NCBI RefSeq assembly: GCF_001510715.1
Contig: NZ_LMTJ01000009.1
Span: forward strand, 62,001-126,000
Direction: 5' to 3'
Source of the DNA: Bacillus sp. FJAT-29814
GTDB lineage: Bacteria > Bacillota > Bacilli > Bacillales > Cytobacillaceae
DNA length: 64,000 nucleotides
Positions 8,253 through 17,086 of the stretch are shown piece by piece. The notes under the pieces are model-generated. The model ran no database searches, was not told the origin of the DNA, and was given only the letters and a program-made list of their open reading frames with translations. Numbering within the stretch: the first letter of the stretch is position 1; each line of letters begins with the position of its first letter. A program made the translations under genes and the position numbers.

Positions 8253-8302
8253 TATAATACAAATATCCAGAATTATTTTAAAATCAAAATATTCGGAAAA
8301 TA
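8253..8302 (+). promoter_or_regulatory. Putative promoter of the ligase operon with a downstream TATTCG element
   Basis: A consensus -10 TATAAT lies at 8253-8258 without a good -35 (TTCTCA), as expected for an activated promoter. Downstream, TATTCGGAAAATA (8290-8302) resembles GTATTCGAAAATAC found after a TATAAT in front of the second ligase gene (22003-22032). Confidence 0.4.
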
Positions 8303-8326
8303 TATAGGATAGGAGGGAAGTTAGAG

Positions 8327-9694
8327 ATGATGCTTACAAAGGTGAATACGAAAAAAGTCACCTATACAAATCCGATTTTTAACACCATGACACAAGAAGG
8401 AATTATAGCCTTTCAAGAAGTTTTACTTAGGAAACAATTAAAGTATGTTTATCGAAATTCTGAGTATTACCGAAGAAAATTTCATGAAGCGGGGGCATTT
8501 CCCGAGGAAATTCGAACATTTGCTGATTATCAAAAGCTGCCTATTTTTATGGATAAAGCAGCGGAAAGAGACACCCAACAGGAGTCGATGGAACGATTTG
8601 GGCATCCGTTTGGCATGCATCTGTGCAGTTCCGCGGATGAAATCTATTTTACCGGCACCACAAGCGGTACATCGGGAGTTCCAACTTTTACTTACTCATT
8701 TACAAAGGAAGACATCGAATTTTTGAATCGCTATATTCGGCATATGCTCGAATATGGAGGCATCCATGCGGGGGAGCGGTTACTGTTTAGTCACTCGTTA
8801 GGCATATATGCCACCTCATCTATTTTGTTTGGCGTCCGTGCCCACAATGTCTTGCCAGTTGATGTGGATGTACGTGCCGGAAGCAAGACCATTTTGCAAT
8901 ACGCGATGATGACAAAGCCATCGGGTGCGATGATGACTCCGTCATTGGCAGAGCATTTGATTGATAGGGCAGAAGAGCTGGGATGGAATGTCCGCGACCT
9001 CGGGCTGCAGGCCATTTTTACAGTAGGTGAAATTGGAGTAGGGGTTCCTGAGGTTAAGAAAAGAATTGAAAAAGCCTATGGCTGCCGACTCTATGATTAT
9101 TTAGGAGAATTAGGATTTTCTTGTGATTCAGATGAGTATTATGGGATTCACTGTGTTGCTCCCGACCTAAACCTTTTCCCCAATGATCTAATCGACCCGG
9201 AAACGAAAAAGCCGGTAGAAATAGTAGATGGTGTGATTGGGGAAAGGGTAACAACAGAGATAAATTTGAAAGGGCTTCCAAGAATCCGATACGCAACCGG
9301 TGATGTAATCCAAGTATTTACGAACGAATGTCCTGGGTGCGGCTTTAAAGGAAGAAGAATTAAGTTTGTCGGCCGGGCCGATGACATGCTGATTGTAAAA
9401 GGTGCGAATGTCTATCCTTCCGCTATTAAGAATGTGATTTCCAAATTTACACCAGATGTCACGGGGGAATTAAGGATTGTTCTAAATAATCCACCGCCAA
9501 GAGTAGTACCGCCGCTGCAAATTAAGCTGGAATACGGCAACCAATTTGACAAAAGTATGTTGGGAGATTTGGAGGCAAGAATCAAAAGTGCTCTTCATAC
9601 AGAAGCCAGATTGACACCGGAATTCATTTGGTGCGAACCGGGTACCCTGGAGAAACCATTAACCAAAACACCGCTGTTTGAAAAAAATTACTAA
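8327..9694 (+). CDS. PaaK-like adenylate-forming acyl-CoA ligase, copy 1
   Basis: This enzyme probably activates an (aryl) carboxylic acid to its CoA thioester through an acyl-AMP. It resembles phenylacetate-CoA ligase. The ATP loop is TGTTSGTSGVPTFTY (residues about 110-124). The C-terminal hinge is GRADDMLIVKGANVYPSAIK. The CPGC pair (TNECPGCGFKG) may hold zinc. AGGAGGGAAG precedes the ATG. It is the first gene of a long operon and has a close paralogue at 22158. The two share nearly all motifs and the same C-terminus (TKTPLFEKNY). Substrate is unknown, and the pair may act on two related acids. Confidence 0.87.
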   Translation: MMLTKVNTKKVTYTNPIFNTMTQEGIIAFQEVLLRKQLKYVYRNSEYYRRKFHEAGAFPEEIRTFADYQKLPIFMDKAAERDTQQESMERFGHPFGMHLCSSADEIYFTGTTSGTSGVPTFTYSFTKEDIEFLNRYIRHMLEYGGIHAGERLLFSHSLGIYATSSILFGVRAHNVLPVDVDVRAGSKTILQYAMMTKPSGAMMTPSLAEHLIDRAEELGWNVRDLGLQAIFTVGEIGVGVPEVKKRIEKAYGCRLYDYLGELGFSCDSDEYYGIHCVAPDLNLFPNDLIDPETKKPVEIVDGVIGERVTTEINLKGLPRIRYATGDVIQVFTNECPGCGFKGRRIKFVGRADDMLIVKGANVYPSAIKNVISKFTPDVTGELRIVLNNPPPRVVPPLQIKLEYGNQFDKSMLGDLEARIKSALHTEARLTPEFIWCEPGTLEKPLTKTPLFEKNY

Positions 9695-9720
9695 ATGGAT
9701 TAGAAAGTGAGGTAGTTTAA

Positions 9721-10707
9721 TTGTTTATTGATTGTTCCAACACGCTTCCCGAATTTATTTTTGAGGCACCAAAAGAAATTGATCCCAAAAATGCTGAATA
9801 TCGTGTGTTATTTGGTGCCAAATGGGCGCAATTGGCCGGATGGTCAAAAACTGAATTTATGCAAATGGTAAATGAACGATCAGTTGAAACCGTCATGCAA
9901 GAGGTTTATGCAAAGCTTGAAAGTGAATTCTCCATGGATAACTTCCTCACTATGCTCAGCGATGCAAACGTAGTTTATCACGCGATTCATAACATGGATT
10001 ATGGAAGAGACGGGTCCAAGCCGCCTGCAGACCATGATTATGTGGCGGAATTGCTAAAGAGATATCCTGACCGTTTTATCGGATTTGCCGGCTATAATCC
10101 GCATAAAGGAACCGAAAGTCTGAAAGTAGTCCGTAAAGCATTAACAGAGCAAGGCTATAAAGCAGTGGTCATTCCGCCATACGAACATGGGGTAAAAGCG
10201 GATGACCGCAAGTATTACCCGTTATATGCCCTTTGTGAAGAATTGGATATTCCAATTTGGATCCATAGTTCCATCAATTATTTCCGTGAAACTTCCGTGT
10301 TTATTGACCATCCAGCGAACCTTGAAGCCCCGCTTATGGACTTTAAAAATTTAAAAATCATTGCCGGACATGGCGGCTGGCCGTGGGTCCCTGATTTAAT
10401 TGCAATGCTATTAAAATATGAAAATCTTTATGTCGATACTTCGGCATTCAGGCCAAAATATATCGCTGAAGCAAATACTGGCTGGGATATGTTTATGCAT
10501 TATGCCAACACACTAATTCAAGACAAAATTGTTTTTGGTACCGATTGGCTGACATTAGGTATGCCAATCAAAGAGGTAATAAAAGAAATCGAAGCATGGC
10601 CATTAAAAGATTCGGTAAGAGAGAAATTCTATTGGAAAAACGCCAATAAGGTTTTCAAATTGGGCTTGGAAAAACCAGTATTGACTAAAACATATGAAGG
10701 GGAATAA
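9721..10707 (+). CDS. Amidohydrolase-2 family protein lacking the N-terminal HxH
   Basis: This TIM-barrel protein of the amidohydrolase-2 (ACMSD-like) family contains members that hydrolyse or decarboxylate ring or acyl substrates. Metal-site residues on later strands are present: IWIHSS, AGHGGWPW and FGTDW. The first strand reads IDCSNTL where the family usually has DxHxH, so both N-terminal histidines are absent. The metal site or chemistry is therefore unusual. It starts with TTG at 9721, with GTGAGGT 5 to 12 bases before. It lies 26 bases after the ligase and 2 bases before the thioredoxin gene. Confidence 0.78.
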   Translation: MFIDCSNTLPEFIFEAPKEIDPKNAEYRVLFGAKWAQLAGWSKTEFMQMVNERSVETVMQEVYAKLESEFSMDNFLTMLSDANVVYHAIHNMDYGRDGSKPPADHDYVAELLKRYPDRFIGFAGYNPHKGTESLKVVRKALTEQGYKAVVIPPYEHGVKADDRKYYPLYALCEELDIPIWIHSSINYFRETSVFIDHPANLEAPLMDFKNLKIIAGHGGWPWVPDLIAMLLKYENLYVDTSAFRPKYIAEANTGWDMFMHYANTLIQDKIVFGTDWLTLGMPIKEVIKEIEAWPLKDSVREKFYWKNANKVFKLGLEKPVLTKTYEGE

Positions 10708-10709
10708 CA

Positions 10710-11039
10710 ATGGAAAATATCAAAAATATAGAACAATACTCAGAAATTAAGAACGGAGAAAAAGCTGCAGTCATGTTATTTTCAGCGGACTGGTGCCCAG
10801 ATTGCCGGTTAATCGACACCTTTATTCAAGAAATTATCGAAAATAATAGTGAAGAATTTGATTTTTATAAAGTGGACTCGGATAAACGTAAAGATATTTG
10901 CGCTGAAGCGGGGGTCATGGGCATTCCAAGTTTTGTAGCTTACAAGAGCGGAAGAACTATAGCTGAGTTTATTGGCAACGATTCAAAAACAAGGGAGCAA
11001 ATTGAAGAATTCCTTCACAATGCCAAAGCGAAGTTATAG
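10710..11039 (+). CDS. Thioredoxin-like protein with a WCPDC active site
   Basis: This 109-residue thioredoxin fold protein has the redox motif ADWCPDCRLID and the cis-proline region GVMGIPSFVAYK. It starts 2 bases after the amidohydrolase stop, with the ribosome site AAGGGG inside that gene, so the two are translationally linked. It has no signal peptide and therefore acts in the cytoplasm. The CPDC dipeptide differs from the usual CGPC and may shift the redox potential. A thioredoxin inside a catabolic operon is unusual and suggests that an enzyme of the pathway needs thiol reduction. Confidence 0.88.
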   Translation: MENIKNIEQYSEIKNGEKAAVMLFSADWCPDCRLIDTFIQEIIENNSEEFDFYKVDSDKRKDICAEAGVMGIPSFVAYKSGRTIAEFIGNDSKTREQIEEFLHNAKAKL

Positions 11040-11071
11040 TTTTAAAACAACCAATTCATGGAGGGAAATTT

Positions 11072-12697
11072 ATGAGAAAAAGGACGTTGGGATTTGTAAC
11101 CTTATTATTAATGCTTTCTCTAATGGTATCAGCCTGCAGCAATTCAACCTCCAATAAAAAAGAAGAAGCTGACACAAAAAAGGAAGAACAGGTATTGATT
11201 TTTGGAAGAGGAGCCGATAGTTATGCGATGGATCCTCAAAATGTAAATGAGATTGAAACATGGCGGGTCACCAAGAACGTCTATGAAACCTTGGTTGAGT
11301 ATGATAAGGAAACAACCGATGTAATTCCTGCACTAGCAAAGGAATGGACGACTTCCGAAGATGGAAAGGTTTGGACATTTAAGCTGCAGGAGGGCGTTAA
11401 ATTCCATGATGGCACTGATTTTAATGCCAATGCGGTTGTGTATAATTTCGAAAGAATGATGGATAAAAACCATCCCGACCGGTTCGACGGAACATTCTCA
11501 GTCTATCGCGGCATGTTTAACGGTTTTAAAGGTGAAGGCAGTGTCATTGAAGAAGTAAAGGCCATTGATCAGAACACGGTACAATTTACCCTAGCCAAGC
11601 CTCAGGCGAACTTTTTGTCAAACCTTGGCATGCATGCTTTTGGGATTATTAGCCCTGCGGCCATTAAGAAATATGGAGCAAAAATTAATGAACAGGCGGT
11701 TGGGACAGGGCCATTTAAATTTGAGTCTTGGAAAACAAATGATTCAGTCACATTGGTGAAAAATGAAGACTACTGGAAGAAAGGGCTGCCAAAACTGGAC
11801 AAATTGATTTACAAGGTCATTCCGGACAATTCTGCCAGATTAACAGCTTTAAAGAATGGTGAAATTGATATCATGGTAAGTTTGAATCCATCCGATCTAA
11901 GTTCAGTAAAAAATGATAAAAACCTGAAGGTGACACTCCGACCGCCTTTAAATGTCGGGTACTTGTCGATTAACAATTTGAAAGAGCCATTAAATAATCC
12001 GAAAGTTCGCCAGGCTATCAACCATGCTATTGATAAAAAAGGAATTGCAGATGCATTTTTCTATGGTCTCGCAGAACCGGTTAAAAACATGCTTCCTTCT
12101 TCCAGCTGGGCCTATAACAACGATGTGGAAGACTACGATTACGATGTGGAGAAGGCGAAGCAGCTATTAGCAGAAGCAGGTTATCCTAATGGCTTTGAGC
12201 TCCAGTTTTCAGTTACCTCAAATTCTCGCATTTATATGCAACAGCCAATCAAAATGGTGGAAGCGATGAAAACGAGTCTCGAAAAAGCGGGAATTAAAGT
12301 AAAAGTAGTTTCACTTGAATGGGCGGCCTATCTTGACCAGATTCGAAAGGGAGAACATTCCATCGGATTAATTGGGTGGGTTGGGGATAATGGAGATCCG
12401 GATAATTTCCTATATTCCATGCTAAGTAAAAATAATGCTGTCAAAGGTGCAGCCCAAAACCATACTTTCTATCAAAATGATGAGGTAAGTGATCTTTTGA
12501 TGCAGGCTAAGTCAGTAATGGATCAGAAAGAACGGGCAGAGATTTACAAAAAAGTTCAGGAACTTGTTCATAAGGATGCGCCGTCTGTCCCGCTTGTGGA
12601 AGTAAAAGAGCCTGTTGTTACGGCAAGTTACATTAAGGGTTATTTCCCACATCCTACCGGGGCAGAAAATATGTACGAAGTGACGATTGAGAAGTAA
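11072..12697 (+). CDS. ABC importer substrate-binding lipoprotein, family 5 (copy 1)
   Basis: This 541-residue extracellular binding protein of the peptide/nickel/opine class has a lipoprotein signal with a lipobox at MVSACSN (Cys about residue 22). The family-5 pattern KVWTFKLQEGVKFHDG is clear, as is the C-terminal lobe signature PLNNPKVRQAINHAIDKK. Long Asp/Lys-rich stretches follow the lipid Cys. It has a paralogue at 15455 with nearly the same motifs. It should deliver substrate to the permease and ATPase set at 17087-20964. Ribosome site GGAGGG lies before the ATG. Confidence 0.92.
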   Translation: MRKRTLGFVTLLLMLSLMVSACSNSTSNKKEEADTKKEEQVLIFGRGADSYAMDPQNVNEIETWRVTKNVYETLVEYDKETTDVIPALAKEWTTSEDGKVWTFKLQEGVKFHDGTDFNANAVVYNFERMMDKNHPDRFDGTFSVYRGMFNGFKGEGSVIEEVKAIDQNTVQFTLAKPQANFLSNLGMHAFGIISPAAIKKYGAKINEQAVGTGPFKFESWKTNDSVTLVKNEDYWKKGLPKLDKLIYKVIPDNSARLTALKNGEIDIMVSLNPSDLSSVKNDKNLKVTLRPPLNVGYLSINNLKEPLNNPKVRQAINHAIDKKGIADAFFYGLAEPVKNMLPSSSWAYNNDVEDYDYDVEKAKQLLAEAGYPNGFELQFSVTSNSRIYMQQPIKMVEAMKTSLEKAGIKVKVVSLEWAAYLDQIRKGEHSIGLIGWVGDNGDPDNFLYSMLSKNNAVKGAAQNHTFYQNDEVSDLLMQAKSVMDQKERAEIYKKVQELVHKDAPSVPLVEVKEPVVTASYIKGYFPHPTGAENMYEVTIEK

Positions 12698-12724
12698 GAA
12701 ATAGATGAAAGCGAGCGGATAGCG

Positions 12725-13966
12725 ATGTCCAAGCCATTGGATGGCATTAAAGTTCTTGATTTAAGCTGGGTTTTTTCTGCTCCCTATGCAACATTAATGC
12801 TGCAAGATTTGGGTGCGGAAGTAGTAAAGGTTGAGAGGCCTGGAGCGGGAGACCGCTCCAGATCCATCCCTCCTTTTAAGGAAAGTGTAAGCGGTTACTT
12901 CTATATGTTAAATCGCGGGAAAAAGTCGATTTCGTTGAATATGAAAAGTGAAGAAGGAAAACAGTTATTTTTAGACCTGGCAAAAGAATTCGACGTGATT
13001 GTTGAAAATTTTGTAGCTGGTACAGTAGACAAATTGGGAATTGGTTATGAGGCTGTAAAGGAAGTGAATCCCAAAATCATCTATGCTTCATTAAATGGGT
13101 TTGGCAGTGAAGGTCCATATTCGAAACTGCCGTGTATCGATGGGATTGCCCAAGCGATGGGCGGGTTGATGAGCCAAAATGGGTTAGAGGGTGGAAAGCC
13201 ATTAAAAACAGGGCCGGCAGTGGCTGATTCATTGTCAGGAATCTATTTGACGGTAGGAATTTTAAGTGCGCTGCTTGAACGAAATCAGACTGGAAAGGGC
13301 CAGCGAATTGAAGTAAGTATGATGGATAGCGTGTTCTCTGTCTTGGAGGAAACCGTCATTCGAACAAGTATGACTGGCGAGCCTTTAATGGCACGTGGAA
13401 ATAAGGACCCGTTGGGAGCCCCTTGGGAAGCTTTTGAAACGAGTGATGATAAATGGGTGATTGTTTGTGCTTCCGGCAATGACCGTTTTATAAAAGTTTA
13501 TCACGGTATTGGGAGAGATGACATTGTCAAGGAATTCGAAGGGGATGACATTCCCTCTATGGAAAAACGCGCGGCCAATCTCGATTACTTAAACTCAATA
13601 TTTGCCGATTGGGCTAAAAATAGAACGGCGGAACAAGTGCTTAGATTCTTAGCCGATTTGCATGTCCCTGCTGGGGAAGTTAAAACCGGGAAGGATTTAA
13701 TCAAAGATCCTCATTTGCTTGGCAGAAATATGGTGGTTGATGTAGAACATCCTGTCCTTGGAAAAGTCAAACTTCCAAACCTCCCCATTAAATTCTTTGG
13801 CAGGGAAATGGGGATAAGGAGTGGTGACAAACCAATTGAGCCACAGCTTGGGGAACACAACAAGGAAATCCTTCAATCACTGCTAGGACTTGATGAAAGC
13901 GAAATTAATAGTTTAAAAGAAAAAGGAATTATTTATGAAGCGGGTCTAATAAACTCCTCGCGTTAA
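12725..13966 (+). CDS. Class III (CaiB/BaiF) CoA-transferase, copy 2
   Basis: Signatures are GIKVLDLSWVFSAPYATLML, DLGAEVVKVE and the probable catalytic Asp in AVADSLSGIY. At 413 residues it is full length. It lies 27 bases after the binding protein and 24 bases before the amidase. Together with the acyl-CoA ligase it gives two ways to load CoA onto a carboxylate. One may start the pathway and the other recycle CoA from product to substrate. It is clearly related to, but not a recent duplicate of, the transferase at 5284. Confidence 0.9.
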   Translation: MSKPLDGIKVLDLSWVFSAPYATLMLQDLGAEVVKVERPGAGDRSRSIPPFKESVSGYFYMLNRGKKSISLNMKSEEGKQLFLDLAKEFDVIVENFVAGTVDKLGIGYEAVKEVNPKIIYASLNGFGSEGPYSKLPCIDGIAQAMGGLMSQNGLEGGKPLKTGPAVADSLSGIYLTVGILSALLERNQTGKGQRIEVSMMDSVFSVLEETVIRTSMTGEPLMARGNKDPLGAPWEAFETSDDKWVIVCASGNDRFIKVYHGIGRDDIVKEFEGDDIPSMEKRAANLDYLNSIFADWAKNRTAEQVLRFLADLHVPAGEVKTGKDLIKDPHLLGRNMVVDVEHPVLGKVKLPNLPIKFFGREMGIRSGDKPIEPQLGEHNKEILQSLLGLDESEINSLKEKGIIYEAGLINSSR

Positions 13967-13990
13967 CAATAAATTGAGGTGATAGTTTTC

Positions 13991-15451
13991 ATGAAATTTG
14001 ATGAGTATTCTAAATTTGATGCAACTGGATTAGCGACCTTGGTTAGACAAAGACAAGTATTACCGGAAGAATTAATGAAGTCTGCATTAGAGGGGGTTGA
14101 AAAACTAAACCCGACAATTAATGCTGTAGTAAGTGTACTATCAAACGAGGCTCGCCAAGAAATAGTAAATGGTCTACCAGATGGACCTTTTACCGGTGTA
14201 CCATTTTTAATTAAAGAGTCAAGTGCACAAGCAAAGGGGATCCCGGTTCAATTAGGGAGCCGTTTTGGACAGGGAATTAGTACTCCCCGTGACACCAACC
14301 TGATGGTAAGGTTTCGCCAATCGGGTCTTGTCACAGTTGGAACCTCCACAACGCCCGAATTTGCGTTTAATTTTTCTACAGAGTCTGTTTTATATGGACC
14401 AACAAGAAATCCATGGAATCCAAATTTAAGTGCGGGTGGTTCCAGTGGGGGGGCCTGCGCAGCGGTGGCTGCGGGAATTATTCCAATTGCCCATGCCAAT
14501 GATGGAGCTGGTTCCATTAGACAGCCTGCTGCAGTAAATGGGTTAGTCGGTTTAAAACCGACACGTGGGAGGATTCCGAATGGTCCACATCGGGGAGAGA
14601 TATTATGCGGATTAGGTAATGAATTTGCTGTAACAAAGAGTGTTAGAGACGCGGCAGCCTTACTTGATTCAATTGGAGGAGTGGATATCGGAGCCAGAAA
14701 CTGGATAGAAAAACCGGAAAATACTTATGTAAGTAAACTACAGAAAAAACCTAAAAAGCTTCGGATTGCTTGGACAGATAAACCATGGAATAATGCCCCC
14801 GTTGACCAAGAATGTAAACAAGAATTATATAAGACAATTAAGTTATGTCAAGAATTAGGTCATGATCTAATGGAGGCTTCGCCATCAATAAACGCTGAGC
14901 AACAGCTCCTGGCCACCCTCCGTATATGGGCATCTTTTCTAAGTCACAGTATAGAAAAAATGAAAACCGGTTTAAATCGGGTGCCTACCACAAAGAATCT
15001 GGAAGCCTCCAATTGGGCTATTTATCAGTATGGCCAAACCATAACAGCAGCTGAATTATTAGAAGCGTTTGAGATAAATAATTCAGTTTCTAGAACTGTT
15101 GGAGAATTCTTTACAGATTATGATATTTTACTAACTCCAACCATTGCACAATTACCTTGGCCAATTGGAAAGTTAAACGCAAACGACCCAAGCCTTAATG
15201 CTGAGGAATGGACTGAAAGAATGATGTCCTATTCTCCGTTCACAAATTTATTTAACACGACAGGTCAGCCGGCAATGAGCCTGCCTCTTGGCTGGAGCAG
15301 TAAAGGTCTCCCAATAGGGATGCAATTTGCGGCTAGATTTGGAGATGAATCGACATTATTTAAACTAGCTGCCCAGCTAGAGGAAGCAAAACCTTGGAAG
15401 AATAAAAGCCCTGATTTAATAGCATTACAGCATAAAATGGTGGAGGGATAG
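13991..15451 (+). CDS. Amidase signature family hydrolase
   Basis: This serine amidohydrolase cleaves an amide bond with a Ser-cisSer-Lys triad. The Lys is in PFLIKESSAQ (about residue 78). The glycine-serine signature is AGGSSGGACAAVAAG and the second part is GAGSIRQPAAVNGLVGLKP. The ATG at 13991 lies 7 bases after GAGGTGAT. An in-frame GTG at 13979 overlaps that site. By eye this gene and the next are richer in A+T than their neighbours, which suggests later insertion. The amide may be the compound that the importer brings in. Confidence 0.88.
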   Translation: MKFDEYSKFDATGLATLVRQRQVLPEELMKSALEGVEKLNPTINAVVSVLSNEARQEIVNGLPDGPFTGVPFLIKESSAQAKGIPVQLGSRFGQGISTPRDTNLMVRFRQSGLVTVGTSTTPEFAFNFSTESVLYGPTRNPWNPNLSAGGSSGGACAAVAAGIIPIAHANDGAGSIRQPAAVNGLVGLKPTRGRIPNGPHRGEILCGLGNEFAVTKSVRDAAALLDSIGGVDIGARNWIEKPENTYVSKLQKKPKKLRIAWTDKPWNNAPVDQECKQELYKTIKLCQELGHDLMEASPSINAEQQLLATLRIWASFLSHSIEKMKTGLNRVPTTKNLEASNWAIYQYGQTITAAELLEAFEINNSVSRTVGEFFTDYDILLTPTIAQLPWPIGKLNANDPSLNAEEWTERMMSYSPFTNLFNTTGQPAMSLPLGWSSKGLPIGMQFAARFGDESTLFKLAAQLEEAKPWKNKSPDLIALQHKMVEG

Positions 15452-15454
15452 TTA

Positions 15455-17050
15455 TTGAAAATGGTTAATAGATTTTTAATATTTTTTTCGTTAGTAATTG
15501 TATTAGTGTTAACCGGTTGTAACGGCAACAAATCATCCACCAATGAGGAAAATGAAAAAGAGGAGTCATCAGGTGGAACCTTAATATACGGAAGGGCTAC
15601 GGATACAGTTACTTTGGATACCCATAATTTAATAGATGCAGAATCTTCGAGGATATCCAAGAATGTTTTTGAAACGTTAATTACTTACGAAAAAAACGGA
15701 ACGGATGTTGTTCCAAAACTAGCAAAAGAATGGACCAGTAGTGATGATGGGAAAGTTTGGACCTTTAAATTGCAAGAGGATGTAAAATTCCATGATGGCA
15801 CTGATTTTAACGCGGATGCGGTTGTATACAATTTTAACCGGATGATGGATAAAGAACACCCACAGCACCAAGGAGATTTCTCGATTTTTAACCGAACATT
15901 TAAGGGAGTAATTCAAGAAGTAAAGGCTGTTGATTCACAGACAGTTGAATTTACCTTAACTGCCGCAAATGCTACCTTTCTGCCCAACCTGGGTATTACA
16001 ACATTTGGAATAATTAGCCCAGCCGCACTAAAGGAATATGGGGAAAATATTAAGGACCACCCTGTCGGTACTGGCCCTTTCAAATTTCAAGAATGGAAAC
16101 CTAACGATTCAGTCACATTGGTGAAAAATGATAAGTATTGGGTAGCTGATTTACCTAAGCTTGATAAGTTGATGTTCAAAGTTATTCCTGACAACTCTGC
16201 ACGTTTGACGGCTCTTAAGAATGGAGAAATCGATTTAATGGATGGAATAAATCAATCCGATTTATCCTCAGTAGAACAGAATGCCAAGCTTCAGGTTTTT
16301 AAACGTCCTGCGGGAAGTCTGGGTTATTTGACTTTTAACTTAGCTAAGCCCCCGTATGATCAAGTTAAGGTTCGCCAGGCTATCAATCATGCAATTAATA
16401 AGAAAGGGATCATCGATGCATTTTATGGTTCGGTAGCCAAGCCGGCTAAAAACATGATGCCTCCGTTCATTTGGGGTTATAACAATGAAATTGAGGGATA
16501 TGACTATAATCCAGAAAAGGCAAAAAAACTGTTGGCAGAGGCTGGGTTCCCTAATGGATTTGAAACAGAATTCTCAATAATGTCAACCGATCGTTCTTAT
16601 TTGCCACAACCAACAAAAGTGGCTGAAGCAATTAAATCCGATTTAGCAAAGGTCGGAATTGATGTAAAAATCTCAAATTATGAATGGGCAACTTATTTAA
16701 ACAAAATATTGGTTAAAGCAGAGTATTCTTTTGCGGGTATAGGACGAATTAGTGAAAATGGCGACCCAGACAACTTTTTATTTACTATGTTAAGTTCTGA
16801 ATCCGTACAAAACCGTTCAGGGTATAAAAATGAAAGAGTGGATGAATTATTGAGAAAAGCACAAACAACTTTAGATAAGACAGAACGAACAAACCTATAT
16901 AAAGAGGTCCAACAGTTAGTAATAGAAGATGCGCCTACAATTCCATTGGCATATGTAGAAACACCTCTGGCAGGTGGCACGTACGTGAAGGGATACATTC
17001 CTCACGCCATTGGGTATGAAAGCTTGGCAGAGGTATATATAGAAAAATAA
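15455..17050 (+). CDS. ABC importer substrate-binding lipoprotein, family 5 (copy 2)
   Basis: A lipobox LVLTGCNG (Cys near residue 23) follows a hydrophobic signal. The same family-5 patterns as the copy at 11072 occur, for example KFHDGTDFNADAVVYNF and VKVRQAINHAINKK. It starts with TTG at 15455, four bases after the amidase stop, with TGGAGGGA upstream, so it is coupled to the amidase. Two binding proteins serving one importer usually widen the range of ligands. Base composition looks lower in GC than copy 1. Confidence 0.9.
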   Translation: MKMVNRFLIFFSLVIVLVLTGCNGNKSSTNEENEKEESSGGTLIYGRATDTVTLDTHNLIDAESSRISKNVFETLITYEKNGTDVVPKLAKEWTSSDDGKVWTFKLQEDVKFHDGTDFNADAVVYNFNRMMDKEHPQHQGDFSIFNRTFKGVIQEVKAVDSQTVEFTLTAANATFLPNLGITTFGIISPAALKEYGENIKDHPVGTGPFKFQEWKPNDSVTLVKNDKYWVADLPKLDKLMFKVIPDNSARLTALKNGEIDLMDGINQSDLSSVEQNAKLQVFKRPAGSLGYLTFNLAKPPYDQVKVRQAINHAINKKGIIDAFYGSVAKPAKNMMPPFIWGYNNEIEGYDYNPEKAKKLLAEAGFPNGFETEFSIMSTDRSYLPQPTKVAEAIKSDLAKVGIDVKISNYEWATYLNKILVKAEYSFAGIGRISENGDPDNFLFTMLSSESVQNRSGYKNERVDELLRKAQTTLDKTERTNLYKEVQQLVIEDAPTIPLAYVETPLAGGTYVKGYIPHAIGYESLAEVYIEK

Positions 17051-17086
17051 AAAAAGGAACAAGTTCTTTTGGACAGGAGGGGGAAA

